From positions 1 to 64,000 of the forward strand of contig CAJNDS010000756.1 in NCBI GenBank assembly GCA_905221605.1: DNA of 64,000 nt, in the 5' to 3' direction. Positions within the stretch are counted from its first letter, which is position 1. Each line of letters starts with the position of its first letter. Of this stretch, positions 21,730 through 32,246 are shown piece by piece. Source of the stretch: Symbiodinium natans (Eukaryota > Sar > Dinophyceae > Suessiales > Symbiodiniaceae). The notes beneath the pieces are model-generated. The model had not been told where the DNA came from and did no database searches. It worked only from the letters and a program-made list of their open reading frames with translations. The position numbers were made by a program, and so were the translations under genes.

Positions 21730-22173
21730 GTTGGCGATCACAACGAACATGCCCTTGCGCCAGTTGTTGATCTGGGCAGCCTCGGCCGCATTCCCTGCTT
21801 GAATCGGACGCCGCCTGTTGGCGCCGATCAGGTGGGCAAAGTCGGCTGCCCGCTGGCAAGAGTTCTCCCCGAACTCTCGCACACGGGCAGACTCAATGCC
21901 CAGATGTAGATCTCCGTGAAGTTGGCACGGCCGCAGCTCTACGCCGCATAATTTGGCGACGCAGCGCTTGGCGGCCTGGAAGACCCCCTGGTACGACGCG
22001 CCACTCTCGCTCGCCACCAAGCCATAGAGTAGCTCGCGAAAGGACGTGGTGCAGGGGGATCCAGTGCTCTTGGTGAGGCATCCGAACGTCACGAGCCGGT
22101 AACCGTCCCGCGTCAGGCTGTGAGTGCCATCTGTGCAAACGCGCAGCGACTCGACATCCACCTGAGCATGGCC
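21730..22173 (-). pseudogene. MULE-type transposase, catalytic-core exon
   Basis: The frame reads CTDGTHSLTRDGYRLVTFG, the usual start of a MULE catalytic domain (first Asp in TDGT). A SESGASYQGVFQAAKR stretch follows, then QLHGDLHLGIESA with the second Asp. It is separated from the upstream exon by about 115 bases; the intron end is CTCAG^G in transcript sense. The 3' side is cut at 21730 by a repeat, and the missing C-terminal part lies at 27899 on the other strand. Known role of the family: cut-and-paste transposition by an RNase-H-fold DDE nuclease. This copy is broken. Confidence 0.6.
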
Positions 22174-22287
22174 TATTCGGGGTTGGGCTTGAGAGAGGGT
22201 TCATGTTTGCTGGTGTGTGAAGCAGATGATGGAGACGTTACATACACAATGGCGTCGCAACGGAAGACGCTGAGATGACCTAGACAC

Positions 22288-23045
22288 CTAGACAGTCCCA
22301 GTCGCCAATTTCTCCATCACAGTGGTGACCAAGCGCGGAACTGTGAAGACGTAGTAGAAGTCTGCTTCAAAACTCCAGTCCAGCACGGTCAATTGAGCAT
22401 CGTCCCGAATCCCAAGCATAGTTTGCGACCGAGCTCTGAAAACTTCGAAATCCGGTATTGTCCACGCAGTCTTCGATGCGGCCCGCGGGTTTTCCTGGTC
22501 TGGATCCTGCGCGATCTTCTTGCGCTCGTTGCAGAGAAAATTCTGTACCAGTTTCTCGTCCGGCAGCAAACGGCCCCCGAGTTTCTCCTGGAGGTGCTCC
22601 ATGAGCAGCTGCAAGCGGAAGGGCTGATGGGCCTTCAGGTAGTTGCGGACCAGAGCCTTGCAGCGTAGCGTCAACCCTCCGTTCCCGTGTCTGCGACTCC
22701 TGTCGCCGTGGAGGTCCTCGGAGGTTGATCTCACGCGAAAGGTCTCTGCTTTGTAGGAGGCTATGCCACGAACGCCACAGGTCTTGCTTGGGCATGATAT
22801 GCAGTTGAATCGGTACAAGTACCGGTTGCATGCCGGGGTCGTCTCATTGACCTGCATGGATATCTCTATCTCGCAGGATGAAGCCCACTTGCGGACCTCG
22901 GACACGAACTTTTCCCGGGACCAGTCCTTTTGTTTGTTTTTTTCCACAGCCACGTAGAGCTCCTCGGCCTGGTCTTTCTTTGGGCGCCCAGACGATCGCC
23001 CACGTCGAGCTCCACCGGCCACAGCCCGACCTGCGCCCCGGCCTC
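22288..23045 (-). pseudogene. MULE-type transposase, N-terminal exon
   Basis: The open frame extends to 23238, but its first 60-odd codons are the GC-rich dispersed repeat. Protein-like sequence begins around SSGRPKKDQAEELY. It includes a Cys-containing stretch (NRYLYRFNCISCPSKTCGVRG), a basic ERKKIAQD region and a hydrophobic end FYYVFTVPRLVTTVMEKL. Its position just before the catalytic exon and the AG^G intron end suggest one gene. The family gives DNA binding at the N-terminus; that role is inferred here. The 5' end seems replaced by repeat sequence. Confidence 0.5.
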
Positions 23046-23063
23046 TAGCAGGACCAGCAGCGC

Positions 23064-25150
23064 GGGGCGTCACAAAGCGACCCCGCAAGATCGCTCGCCA
23101 ACTGCCCCAGGGACCCACACGCGCAGCCAATTGCGATGCGGTTCGCGGCAGCGGCTCGCCCCGCCCAAAGGCGGTTAAGGCCCGTGCTGCGCGCGGACCT
23201 ACCAAGCAGTGTTCACAGAAAAGGGATGGCAGAGTCAATGCAATTTAATTGCAACTGGACAATCTGCATGCTACGTGGGATGGCTCGCCGAACACGTGCT
23301 GAGGGAACGTGTGAAGCTGCTGATGGGGGGTCGCGTTGACTCTTCTTGCAAGCCTAAGGTCTAGTCTAGTCTACTCGCACTGTTCTGTGATGGAAGGCAT
23401 CATTGCTGCATCCGCCCTAGTGTCATGGCAGCAAGGCCGGCACCACTAGGCTAACAAGAGTGATTGGTGTTGCTGGGCAATGTCTTTCTTGCTAGCTCAA
23501 GTAAACAGCAGCAGCCAAGAAACTCACGAGCTCATGCCCCTACTGCACAACGTCATCTCTTTCGGTCCCAACATTTCGACGCCCGAAGCGCAGAGTATTG
23601 CGTTGCAACAGAAAAGCGTGGCAGCTTCCGGCACTAGTCTGCCTCCGACTCTGACCTAGATGAGTACTCGCTGCTGTCAGCTATGCTCAGGAACGTTCTC
23701 AAGGTCGCCGTTGTCAGCCAGACCCTAACATCGTATGTCTTTCTCGCTAGCTCATGTAAAACAGCAGCAGCAAAGAAACGCACGAGCTCATGCCCCGATT
23801 GCACAACGTCATCTGTCTCGGTCTTAACATTTCGATGCCAGCATCTTTTATCGCCCCGCCCAAAGGCAGTCAAGTCGCATGATGCGGCTCGCGGCAGCGG
23901 CTCGCCCCGCCCAAAGGCGGTTAAAGCCCATGCTGCGCGCGGACCGACCAAGCAGTATTTAAAAAAAAGGATGGCAGATTCAAAGCAATTTAATTGCGTT
24001 GCAGCCATCTCAGCGCTTCGGAGAGGTCGCCGTTGTCAGCCAGACCCAAACATCGTAGTTATGGCTAGCTGTCTCTCCGGTGGTCCGATCACAGGTGTTC
24101 GAGCCATTTTTGCTGCAGAGGGGGCGTCACAAAGCGATCCCGCAAGATCGCTCGCCAACTGCCCCAGGGACCCACACGCGCAGCCGATTGCGATGCGGTT
24201 CGCGGCAGCGGCTCGCCCCGCCCAAAGGCGGTTAAGGCCCGTGCTGCGCGCGGACCTACCAAGCAGTGTTCACAGAAAAGGGATGGCAGAGTCAATGCAA
24301 TTTAATTGCAACTGGACAATCTGCGTGCTACGTGGGATGGCTCGCCGAACACGTGCTGAGGGAACGTGTGAAGCTGCTGATGGGGGGTCGCGTTGACTCT
24401 TCTTGCAAGCCTAAGGTCTACTCTAGTCTACTCGCACTGTTCTGTGATGGAAGGCATCATTGCCGCATCCGCCCTAGTGTCATGGCAGCAAGGCCGGCAC
24501 CACTAGGCTAACAAGAGTGATTGGTGTTGCTGGGCAATGTCTTTCTTGCTAGCTCAAGTAAACAGCAGCAGCCAAGAAACTCACGAGCTCATGCCCCTAC
24601 TGCACAACGTCATCTCTTTCGGTCCCAACATTTCGACGCCCGAAGCGCAGAGTATTGCGTTGCAACAGAAAAGCGTGGCAGCTTCCGGCACTAGTCTGCC
24701 TCCGACTCTGACCTAGATGAGTACTCGCTGCTGTCAGCTATGCTCAGGAACGTTCTCAAGGTCGCCGTTGTCAGCCAGACCCAAACATCGTATGTCTTTC
24801 TCGCTAGCTCATGTAAAACAGCAGCAGCAAAGAAACGCACGAGCTCACGCCCCGATTGCACAACGTCATCTGTCTCGGTCTTAACATTTCGATGCCAGCA
24901 TTTTTTATCGCCCCGCCCAAAGGCAGTCAAGTCGCATGATGCGGCTCGCGGCAGCGGCTCGCCCCGCCCAAAGGCGGTTAAAGCCCATGCTGCGCGCGGA
25001 CCGACCAAGCAGTGTTTAAAAAAAAAGGATGGCAGATTCAAAGCAATTTAATTGCGTTGCAGCCATCTCAGCGCTTCGGAGAGGTCGCCGTTGTCAGCCA
25101 GACCCAAACATCGTAGTTATGGCTAGCTGTCTCTCCGGTGGTCCGATCAC
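23064..25150. repeat. Tandem duplication, 1057-bp period
   Basis: Copy 1 runs about 23064-24092 and copy 2 about 24121-25150, with more than 98 percent identity by eye. Each contains two inverted GC-rich repeats, a TTTAATTGCA motif, and the EYSSRSESEAD fragment on the minus strand. The left junction lies inside the MULE N-terminal exon region, so the duplication arose after, or with, the damage to that gene. Confidence 0.85.
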
Positions 25151-25754
25151 AAAACTTCCGGTCAACATCCAAGGTGCGCAGATGCTCCAGGGCTGCCAGG
25201 ATCCCTGATCTCACGCTAGTTGCAATCTCTGCGACTGTCAGCTCCTCGGTCAGCTTCGACCACAGATTCCTATTCGTCTGGATTCTACGAGCCTCGTTAC
25301 CGTCCCCCACACTCACATAGCCAATTTCCACGGCCTTGAGCAGGACCACGGAGCCCGATGGCACGTCATATGAGTCCAGACCCAGATCTTCATTTAGATG
25401 TTGCTTGGCTAGAGCGTGTCTCTTTGCACATGTCACCTTCTCTGGCAGCACTGCAGCGTGAGTTCTCAGGTCCAGTGCGATCTCTTGATGCTGGCGCATC
25501 ATGTCTTCACTCAAGGCCTCTTGCAGCAATAACGCCAATTGGTGATGCGAAAGCAAACACTTCCGGTACTGTGGGTCCTGCCTCAAGCAGTTCTGGGTTG
25601 GCCGGTTTTTTGTCTCAATCATCCAAGACCCTCCTCCCCGTAGGTCTGACACGAGAAACTCGCCGAGGTGTCTCTGGATGTTTTTTCGCTGCTGCGCGGC
25701 CAGTGCCATGACGTCGAGCGCCTTGTAGTTGACTGCGTCAGCCTCCGCACCCAA
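25068..25754 (-). CDS. Unknown protein, transposon-nest cargo (228 aa)
   Basis: A continuous, protein-like frame. It begins MGAEADAVNYKALDVMALAA and includes a charged GEFLVSDLRGGGSWMIETKN stretch and a long central helix-rich part (LALLLQEALSEDMMRQHQE). The middle includes SGSVVLLKAVEIGYVSVGDG and the end ATSVRSGILAALEHLR. The last 15 codons enter the duplicated flank. An inverted truncated copy lies at 18830-19045. It sits 190 bases beyond the 3' end of the AlkB-like gene on the same strand, so both may be carried together. I cannot assign a family. Confidence 0.5.
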   Translation of the reverse strand: MGAEADAVNYKALDVMALAAQQRKNIQRHLGEFLVSDLRGGGSWMIETKNRPTQNCLRQDPQYRKCLLSHHQLALLLQEALSEDMMRQHQEIALDLRTHAAVLPEKVTCAKRHALAKQHLNEDLGLDSYDVPSGSVVLLKAVEIGYVSVGDGNEARRIQTNRNLWSKLTEELTVAEIATSVRSGILAALEHLRTLDVDRKFCDRTTGETASHNYDVWVWLTTATSPKR

Positions 25755-25946
25755 GCTCTAGAGTTTCCCGAAACGTTATGTAGGGTTTCCGTTAGAGGTT
25801 CATAGGGGTTCACGATTCCATGAAATTGAAAGCTGCAAGTAGAAGAAGGGTTCTGTGAAGGCCTCGTAGACTAGAATCCTGGTTGGACTACTACTTCTGA
25901 ATTAGACTTGGAGTTTCCGTGTGGTCTCAATGCCGTGATAACGCTT

Positions 25947-27299
25947 TCAGTTCCCGTCTGCCTTGGACTCGTCGAAGCCACATCTCTGGACGGCCTCCGA
26001 CGCGATCAAGAGCTGCCGCCTCAGGCAGTCGACCGTCCCCAGCGCGAACAGCTCGCTGTGTCGAACACACGCGTCAATACAAGCCAAAAGATGCCGAATC
26101 GTCTCATGCGATTCTTCGAGGCTCGACAGGCGCTGTGTCTTGGAAGAGCTTGGCTGCTCGTCTGCAGAATCTTGCCTCCGGATGCCGCTAAAAACAGGTG
26201 GTTCCTGCACGCGGGCAGCTGGTGCCTGGGCAGCCCCAGTCAAAAGCGGCTGAGTTGCTTGAGTAGAAGACTCCTTCGGTGGAGTCCGCTGGCGACTTCC
26301 TGCAGCTGGAGTAGACAACTCCCCCGGCCGAGCCAGAACGGATGGATCAGCAAAGGCCTGCGGACAGCCCGGGAAATGTGAGGAGTGCCAGCGGATTGTA
26401 CAATTCATGCGCACATGCGGGTCATCCGTCACAGCTCCCTGGTGCATCTCAATCTCCCGGCTCATCCCCGTTTTCTCCCACGTCTGCATTCCGGCATACA
26501 TGGAACTGGACCTCAATTCACTCCAGGTGCGGCGCGCAGGTACGCCGTGCAAAAACTCTGATTGAAACTGTCCAGCCATCAGCAAGGCATCCCCGTCTGA
26601 CTGGTACAACATCTTCGTCGGTCCAACTGGCGTCTTGGACCTCTTAATGTTGGACGTCAAAGTCAGTACACCCCCGTGACCGAAGGACAAAGAAGCGATA
26701 GGATCCAGATGATTGTATGTGGCACATAAGTCTGCGTGAGGTTCAATGTGATGGTGCTGCTTGTGGTCGTTCCAGTTCCACAAAACCTGCCACGTCCTGT
26801 CCAGCCAAATTGGGCGCATGTGTGGAGTTTGAAAGTGAGCATAGTTCCGTGCCAAGGTAGCGTCCCATAGTTTCGCGAACTTGCTCGCGGTCCCCCAGAC
26901 TTCTGCAGAGGTCGGCACATGTTTCTGATGAGCATCAGCTCCGAAGACCGAACGACACAAACAGGAAGCACGCGTCAACTGCACGCTCCAGTAATACACC
27001 TGGCTTTTATCCCTTCCGAGCATCTGCTGCGACTTGGTCGGTCTAGACGAGTTGCCACGAACATTTTGTTCCCATTCTGCAATCTCCTCCATCTGCTTTG
27101 GAATGAATTCTTGGATCTTGCGCAGAGGCCTTCCCTCTGCGCATGCGCCCTTTGCGAAAAGAAGGAACGACTTCTCTGTTGCGTGCGGCAGTCTCTCTGA
27201 ATAGTTCTCAAAAGGAATGTCCATGCCAAACAGCAGCTGTGCAAACTTCACTGTGTCCTCCCAAGACGTAACACCCGCGGGCCAGGACCTCTTTGTCAT
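25947..27299 (-). CDS. AlkB-like 2-oxoglutarate/Fe(II) dioxygenase
   Basis: A 450-codon uninterrupted frame. The double-stranded beta-helix core lies at about residues 180-310. It has the iron-binding HxD in IEPHADLCATYN, the following LDPIASLSFG strand, the distal His in SEFLHGVP, and the Arg that would bind 2-oxoglutarate in MNCTIRWHSSH. This is the AlkB plan (HxD...H...R). The family repairs or demethylates alkylated bases in nucleic acid or protein, but the substrate here is unknown. The N-terminal 150 residues (starting near MDIPFENYSE) are not from AlkB. The C-terminal 150 residues are Ser/Pro/Gln-rich, then end in a helical region. The start at 27299 or the Met 24 codons later is plausible. 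An inverted 5' copy at 21264 and flanking repeats indicate spread with a mobile element. Confidence 0.7.
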   Translation of the reverse strand: MTKRSWPAGVTSWEDTVKFAQLLFGMDIPFENYSERLPHATEKSFLLFAKGACAEGRPLRKIQEFIPKQMEEIAEWEQNVRGNSSRPTKSQQMLGRDKSQVYYWSVQLTRASCLCRSVFGADAHQKHVPTSAEVWGTASKFAKLWDATLARNYAHFQTPHMRPIWLDRTWQVLWNWNDHKQHHHIEPHADLCATYNHLDPIASLSFGHGGVLTLTSNIKRSKTPVGPTKMLYQSDGDALLMAGQFQSEFLHGVPARRTWSELRSSSMYAGMQTWEKTGMSREIEMHQGAVTDDPHVRMNCTIRWHSSHFPGCPQAFADPSVLARPGELSTPAAGSRQRTPPKESSTQATQPLLTGAAQAPAARVQEPPVFSGIRRQDSADEQPSSSKTQRLSSLEESHETIRHLLACIDACVRHSELFALGTVDCLRRQLLIASEAVQRCGFDESKADGN

Positions 27300-27898
27300 G
27301 GCTCGCCGAACACGTGCTGAGGGAACGTGTGAGGCTGCTGATGGGGGGGCCCCTTGACTCGTCTTGCAGGCCTAAGGTCTACTCTCTAGTCTACTCGCAC
27401 TGTTCTGTGATGGAAGGCATCATTGCTGCATCCGCCCTAGTGTCATGGCACAAGGCCGGCACCACTAGGCTAACAACAGTGATTGGTGTTGCTTGGCAAT
27501 GTCTTTCTTGCTAGCTCACGTAAACAGCAGCAGCCAGGAAACTTACGAGCTCATGCCCCTACCGCAGAATGTCATCTCTTTCGGTCCCAACATTTCGACG
27601 CCGGTAAGGCAGGACCACTTCCAGCATCATTTTTTCCAAAGGCCCAAAGGGATGCGGCTCGCGGCAGCGCCTCGCCCCGCCCAAAGGCGGTTAAAGCCCA
27701 TTCTGCGCGCGGACCTAGGCAGTGTCTAAAACAAAAGCTTCTGAAAAGGCTCCCGCCAGATATTTCCGGTTCTGGAAACGCCCCCGCCAGCTGCCCCAGC
27801 GGGGCCCAGGCGCGGAGCCAATGGCGAGCGGAAAGAAGCTGCTTATTTCCGCTTCTGAAAACGCCCCCGCCAGCTGCCCCAGCGGGACCCAGGCGCGA
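27300..27898. repeat. Inverted copy of the 19.5-20.8-kb flank
   Basis: In reverse order it matches 19520-19690 (GCTCGCCGAACACGTGCTG to CTAGTGTCATGG) and 20320-20800 (the GC-rich repeat, the CGGTTCTGGAAACGCCCCCG units, and the CCCCAGCGGGACCCAGGCGC end). Together with the left copies it frames about 7 kb of the nest. Confidence 0.85.
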
Positions 27899-28520
27899 AC
27901 ATGCGGCGTCCCAGGCCGCACGTTTGAAGTAGCTCGCTGCAGTGTTGACAGTGCCCTCGTAGCTTCTAGAAACCATAAAGTCTGCGCCCTCACGCAGACA
28001 CAGGACACGGTGGCGACGGTCGAGGAGATGGTGCACTTCTCTCGGTTCATCACGAGAGGACTGTTTGATTATGTTTGGACAGAGCTACTACATGGCTTTC
28101 GACAGAGCGGCGAAAGTGACGTAGCCGATTGCTTAGAGCGACACTACTTGGAAGAAGACCCGGCGGACGGAGCTCTGAAGGCTTGCTGGCAAGGCAACTT
28201 CTGCCAGTGCGTTCCGGGTTTTGCGTCCGGCTCGCAGTCCCAAGAAAACTTTCACAAGACGAGGCTGAAGGTTTCGATAAAGCTCCGATCCTCGCTAGGG
28301 GATTTCTTCCTAGCCATGCAGAAGTTCATGCTCACCCGGGCCAACACCTTCCGCCAGTTACGCGGTCGCTGGTATCAAGTGCCGAGTGTTTGGGACAAGC
28401 AGCTCCTCCATGGAGCCAGCATGAAGAAGCAAGGCAGGACGACGGTGGAGGAGTTTCAGTCCTCCACCAGCCACGTTCTTGTGAAGGCCAGGACGACTTG
28501 TCGTGATCATTTTCTAGTAC
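27899..28520 (+). pseudogene. MULE-type transposase, C-terminal part
   Basis: Coding-like frame from CGVPGRTFEVARC onward. It contains FDYVWTELLHGFRQSGESD, a DCLERHYLEED helix, and FCQCVPGFASGSQSQENFHK, a pattern seen after the catalytic domain in dinoflagellate MULE proteins as I remember them. It runs in frame straight into a CTA microsatellite, which would add about 75 leucines. It begins exactly at the edge of a dispersed repeat. The missing catalytic part lies at 21730-22173 on the opposite strand. Confidence 0.5.
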
Positions 28521-28527
28521 TACAACC

Positions 28528-28760
<233 letters not shown>

Positions 28761-28781
28761 TACTAGTATAACTACTACGAC

Positions 28782-28928
28782 ATGATGTCTAGAACGTCGA
28801 AGGACAAGGGCTACAAGTACTACGTCATGCTGCGGTCCTTTTACCGAAAGGTTCAGGACAAGTACGTTTCAGTTCACAGCGGCGTGCCAGAGGAGCTGAG
28901 CCAGGCAGCCTGGAGGGGGTCAAATTAG
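28782..28928 (+). pseudogene. MULE transposase fragment after the microsatellite
   Basis: A 48-codon frame, MMSRTSKDKGYKYYVMLRSF through VPEELSQAAW, ended by TAG. It lies between the FCQCVPGF part and the SWIM-like part, so it is likely an exon piece of the same gene; alone it would do nothing. Confidence 0.4.
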
Positions 28929-28932
28929 AGGT

Positions 28933-29661
28933 TTGGGCTCTCCAAGTTGGGCCTCGCAGAGCCTAAGAAAGCACTCGTTGACATGTGAGGACCTCGCCAA
29001 AAAATTGGCACGCCTTGCGGAGGCGTGGACCGGTGAGGAGGTCTGCGCGGCAGTGGCTGAGCTCAAGATCGGATCACTGGAGGAGCTGACCAGGCTGGTC
29101 TGCCGGTATGCCGTCGTCATGCTGGGTCCCAAGTACACGGACATGTGGCGCGCCTCGGTGCAGGCCCCCTGCGATCACACGCTCGGGGTCTGCGCTTGGT
29201 GCAAACCATTTGCCATCCATGGCGGATGCGAACACTTGTACGACAGTCTGGTCCAGGAGAAGAAGCTGCGCCTGGATAGACCCTGGGAAAAGAAGCTCGA
29301 CCCTCCTAGAAAGAAAAGGCTTCCAACGGCCTTGGACTCGGTCCCGAGGAAGAAGAAGCAGAAAGTGCTCAGCAGCCAGCCGTACGACCGCACTCCCCGG
29401 CGCAAACGAACAGTGGCCAGGGCGGCGGCAGATGCAGAGACGCCGGGGCCTCTCACAGCAAGCCCGGCCAGGCTACACTCGGAGCGTGACAGGCCTGGAG
29501 TAGATCACAACGGACCCCCAAACCCCCGAGTGCTTGAACCGTTCATGCTGGGAAGCCCGTCCCAGGCAGAGGCACATCGCGGCGTCCTTCTTTTTCGACC
29601 GGGTCAGGTCGGTCAGGCAGCAGCAGCGGCGCCAGAAACGGGCGCGCTCGAAAGACCATGA
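28933..29661 (+). CDS. SWIM-type zinc-finger protein, MULE C-terminus
   Basis: A 242-codon frame. A helical part LAKKLARLAEAWTGEEVCAA is followed by CDHTLGVCAWCKPFAIHGG and CEH, giving CxxC...CxH, the SWIM-type zinc finger. This usually ends MULE transposases and takes part in DNA or protein binding. A highly basic tail follows (DPPRKKRL, PRKKKQKV, RRKRTV), which could act as a nuclear-localisation signal. The position 3' of the other MULE pieces supports a single former gene. The last 60 codons are less convincing and may be non-coding. Confidence 0.5.
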   Translation: MGSPSWASQSLRKHSLTCEDLAKKLARLAEAWTGEEVCAAVAELKIGSLEELTRLVCRYAVVMLGPKYTDMWRASVQAPCDHTLGVCAWCKPFAIHGGCEHLYDSLVQEKKLRLDRPWEKKLDPPRKKRLPTALDSVPRKKKQKVLSSQPYDRTPRRKRTVARAAADAETPGPLTASPARLHSERDRPGVDHNGPPNPRVLEPFMLGSPSQAEAHRGVLLFRPGQVGQAAAAAPETGALERP

Positions 29662-29769
29662 CTGTGACAGCTGATCTTTCCGATGCTTGGGGCACGCGCA
29701 GGGCGTAGAGGCATTGATCGAGAGATAGTCTACTGTAAGGAAGGGCGTCCTCGAGCATCGTCCTGCAGT

Positions 29770-29945
29770 CGCGCGCAGCATGGGCTTCGACCGCCATATG
29801 GGCGGGGCGGGCCGCTGCCGCGAACCGCATCATGCGACTTCACGGCCTTTGGGCTTTAACCGCCGTTCCGGCGGGGCGAGCCGCTGCCGCGGACCGCATC
29901 ATGCGACTTCACTGCCTTTTGGGCGGGGCGATAAAAAATGCTGGA
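29770..29945. repeat. Two adjacent GC-rich dispersed repeats
   Basis: Copies at 29772-29840 (loop ATAT) and 29846-29915 (loop GTTC) in direct order. They are followed by a third partial unit, CTTTTGGGCGGGGCGATAAAAAATGCTGGAAG, which also recurs near 20600 and 23850. Confidence 0.8.
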
Positions 29946-30211
29946 AGCGGAAATAGAGAGTGGGGGGTATGATAAGGCTGGTCAGGGGGGCAGTTCATGC
30001 AAGAATGGCTCATTGAGCAGCCTGAAGCCCTAAGCTTTGAAGTTCAGTGGCAAGCAGTTGCTCGGTCATCCGGGAGGTTCTGAGGCTCGAGCTCATAAGG
30101 TCAGGAAAGAAACGATGGCGCGCCAGCGCTCGCGGTCCCCGGCCGAGGCGGGCAGCTAGTCCTGCCGGACGGGCTCACGGGCGGGAATGGGGGTGCTAGG
30201 AACGAGCAGTC

Positions 30212-30943
30212 GTGCAGTCCGCAGTCCTCTACGTTCTGCAAGCTTCTGAAGGCATGGAAGTACAACGCATGCAAACGGTGCTCCGCAATATCGTCACATC
30301 TCACATGCGCAGGCATCGCGTGCTGCCGTCAGTGCCAGGGCGCGCATCGCGGGGCGCTTCGTGTACCCGACGAACGAGGCTGGGACGCGCAACAGCATCA
30401 CGGATGGCCGAGAGGTGGCAGGGACACGTGCGGCGCAGGAGGAGGCGGGACGCCTTGCAGTCTTGTCTGTGCATGCGCCGGACACTCACATGCTGGCCTT
30501 GCAGTCTTGTGCGTGCGCTGGACACACACACACGCTGGCCCACCCTGCCGCTGATGCAGGTTCGCCGGGCCGTCGGCTGGTTGCTTGCAGTCGATGCTCA
30601 TCGGATTGACGGTCCCGGGGAGATGCTGATCACGCGCAAGCTGACGCAGAGGCTGCCCGACTCCCTGACGTACGCGTCAAGTGAGCACTTAGGGCGGTGC
30701 TTGGAGGACGTCTCCATGCTGACCCTCGCGGAGACGGATGCTTTGCGACAGGAGGTTCGCGGGCTGTTCTTTCTCTTCGATGCCTTGCAGACCAAGCTCC
30801 TGGGCGACCCGAACTTGCCGTGGGCCGCCAAGACCCGGGTGCAGCAGCGAGTGCACGAGAGGATCATGCGCGCAGAAGAACTGTTTGAGTCCGAGCGCCC
30901 GGAAATGCAGGGGCAGCGCTCGAGTCTGCGCCTGAGACCTTGA
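30212..30943 (+). CDS. Unknown protein; only the 3' half is convincing
   Basis: From VRRAVGWLLAVDAHRIDG (about 30557) to the stop the frame looks like real protein: mixed helices, LTQRLPDSLTYASSEHLG, LTLAETDALRQEVRGLFFLF, and a charged end RVHERIMRAEELFESERP. The 5' half overlaps a GCAGTCTTGT(C/G)(T/C)GTGC repeat and reads as low-complexity Arg, so it may be intron; CTGATGCAG^GTTCGCC at 30556 would be an AG^G acceptor. The last 33 codons are duplicated at 33975. No family recognised. Confidence 0.45.
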   Translation: MQSAVLYVLQASEGMEVQRMQTVLRNIVTSHMRRHRVLPSVPGRASRGASCTRRTRLGRATASRMAERWQGHVRRRRRRDALQSCLCMRRTLTCWPCSLVRALDTHTRWPTLPLMQVRRAVGWLLAVDAHRIDGPGEMLITRKLTQRLPDSLTYASSEHLGRCLEDVSMLTLAETDALRQEVRGLFFLFDALQTKLLGDPNLPWAAKTRVQQRVHERIMRAEELFESERPEMQGQRSSLRLRP

Positions 30944-31666
30944 ACGGGCGTGGCGGCCCAGGACGGATTCTTGTCCTGGGCCGCCGGCCTGGAGGCTAAT
31001 TCGGAATTATTGTGGATGATGTTTCCAGGAGGTTGCCGCCAGTAAAATGGCCAGAACACGTAGAGACATTGAGCGAGAAATAGTCTACTTGTAAGGAAGG
31101 GCGTCCTCGAGCATCGTCCTGCAGTCGCGCGCAGCATGGGCTTCAACCGCCATATGGGCGAGGCGAGCCGCTGCCGCGAACCGCATCATGCGACTTCACG
31201 GCCTGTGGCCTCTTCACGAAGACTTTCCCGTGCGTGTGCCTCCTGAGAAAGATTGTCCTGTGCACGCATGGTGTTGACAAAGATTGTCCTGTGGGTCAAC
31301 ATCCTAAACTCCCGTGGGCATCGAGCATTGAGCATGTTCCTGGTTGCCGTGTTCCGTCCTTGCTGCGCTGTTCTCGGTCCAAATAGGGGCGAGTGGTCTT
31401 GCCGAGGCAAGGCTGCCTACGCGCATGAAGAAGCCAGCGGCCGCGGAAGGCCGCCAGCGTCCCGGCAAGGGCACGCTGCCTCATCACACCTGCAGCGACG
31501 AAGCAACGGGGTGTTCTCCTCTCAGGAAAGACATCTCCGTCGCAGATGAGAAGGAGTTTGAGCTTCTGCCCCTCTACCACCGCCTTCTACGGCACAGGCA
31601 GGAGGACGCCCAGGCTGGCTCCGATGATGGTGTTGCAGTTGATGTCCCGGCCTGGGCGATGCGTTA
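30844..31666. repeat. Duplicated 0.82-kb block, copy 1
   Basis: Matches 33975-34798 at nearly every position, with an offset of about 3131-3132. It includes the end of the gene at 30212, a GC-rich dispersed repeat at 31124, and the start of the gene at 31425. Confidence 0.95.
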
Positions 31667-32246
31667 TCTTGAGTGCAGCGCGGCAGACATGTGCAAAAGC
31701 GCCGCGGACTTCAGCGCGGACGAAGTGCTAGACATTGTTCAGTCCGCCGCAAGGTGCTCTTCCGGCTCGACCGCGGACTTTCAAGACGAGGACATGGAGG
31801 CGATGCCGGCGCCAGCAGCCAAGCAGGCCAAGAAGGCAGCAAAGGCGCGGGAAGCTTCAGCGAGACAGCTGAAGGAGACGCGCTGGGGTCGTTGTTTGGC
31901 GCCATGGTGTCGCCGGCTGGCGTTGCAGCCCGTGTTGGGTAGGCGAGGCCCCTTTTTGGTCTGCAAGGGCAAAAATGGTTGCCACTTCAAGAAAGAGCTG
32001 TCCGCAGCCCAGTGGCGCACGCTGCCTGCTGCCTGGCAGAAGTACTGGCCGGCATCTTGGGCGGCAGTCAAACCGCAACTGCGCCCCTGCAGGCCCGCGG
32101 CCTACCTCGGCGCCGCTCGATCTGTACGAGTGCGATGCCGTTCGGGCGGGCAGCCAGCAGAGGCGTCCCAGAACGTCTTCGATTCACAGGACTCGTCGGA
32201 TGCAAGTCTCTCCCAGGCAAGAAGTGCAGGGGACGGATCCGAGTGA
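31425..32246 (+). CDS. Unknown protein with a Cys-rich, probably zinc-binding, module
   Basis: Start chosen at the Met of MKKPAAAEGRQRPGKG. There is an acidic central part (DADEVLDIVQSA-like, DEDMEAMPAP), then a basic helix KQAKKAAKAREASARQLKE. A Cys module follows: CLAPWCRRLALQPVLGRRG, then FLVCKGKNGCHF, giving CxxxxC...CxxxxxC/H. It resembles small zinc ribbons of the topoisomerase/GRF type, which bind single-stranded nucleic acid; this is only a resemblance. The 5' third is duplicated at 34557 and truncated there at telomeric repeat. Confidence 0.45.
   Translation: MKKPAAAEGRQRPGKGTLPHHTCSDEATGCSPLRKDISVADEKEFELLPLYHRLLRHRQEDAQAGSDDGVAVDVPAWAMRYLECSAADMCKSAADFSADEVLDIVQSAARCSSGSTADFQDEDMEAMPAPAAKQAKKAAKAREASARQLKETRWGRCLAPWCRRLALQPVLGRRGPFLVCKGKNGCHFKKELSAAQWRTLPAAWQKYWPASWAAVKPQLRPCRPAAYLGAARSVRVRCRSGGQPAEASQNVFDSQDSSDASLSQARSAGDGSE

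Noticed and set aside
22288-23238. Full 316-codon frame as the MULE N-terminal exon
   Set aside because: The first 60-odd codons lie in the dispersed GC-rich repeat and its flank, so only the part from about 23045 inward is accepted.
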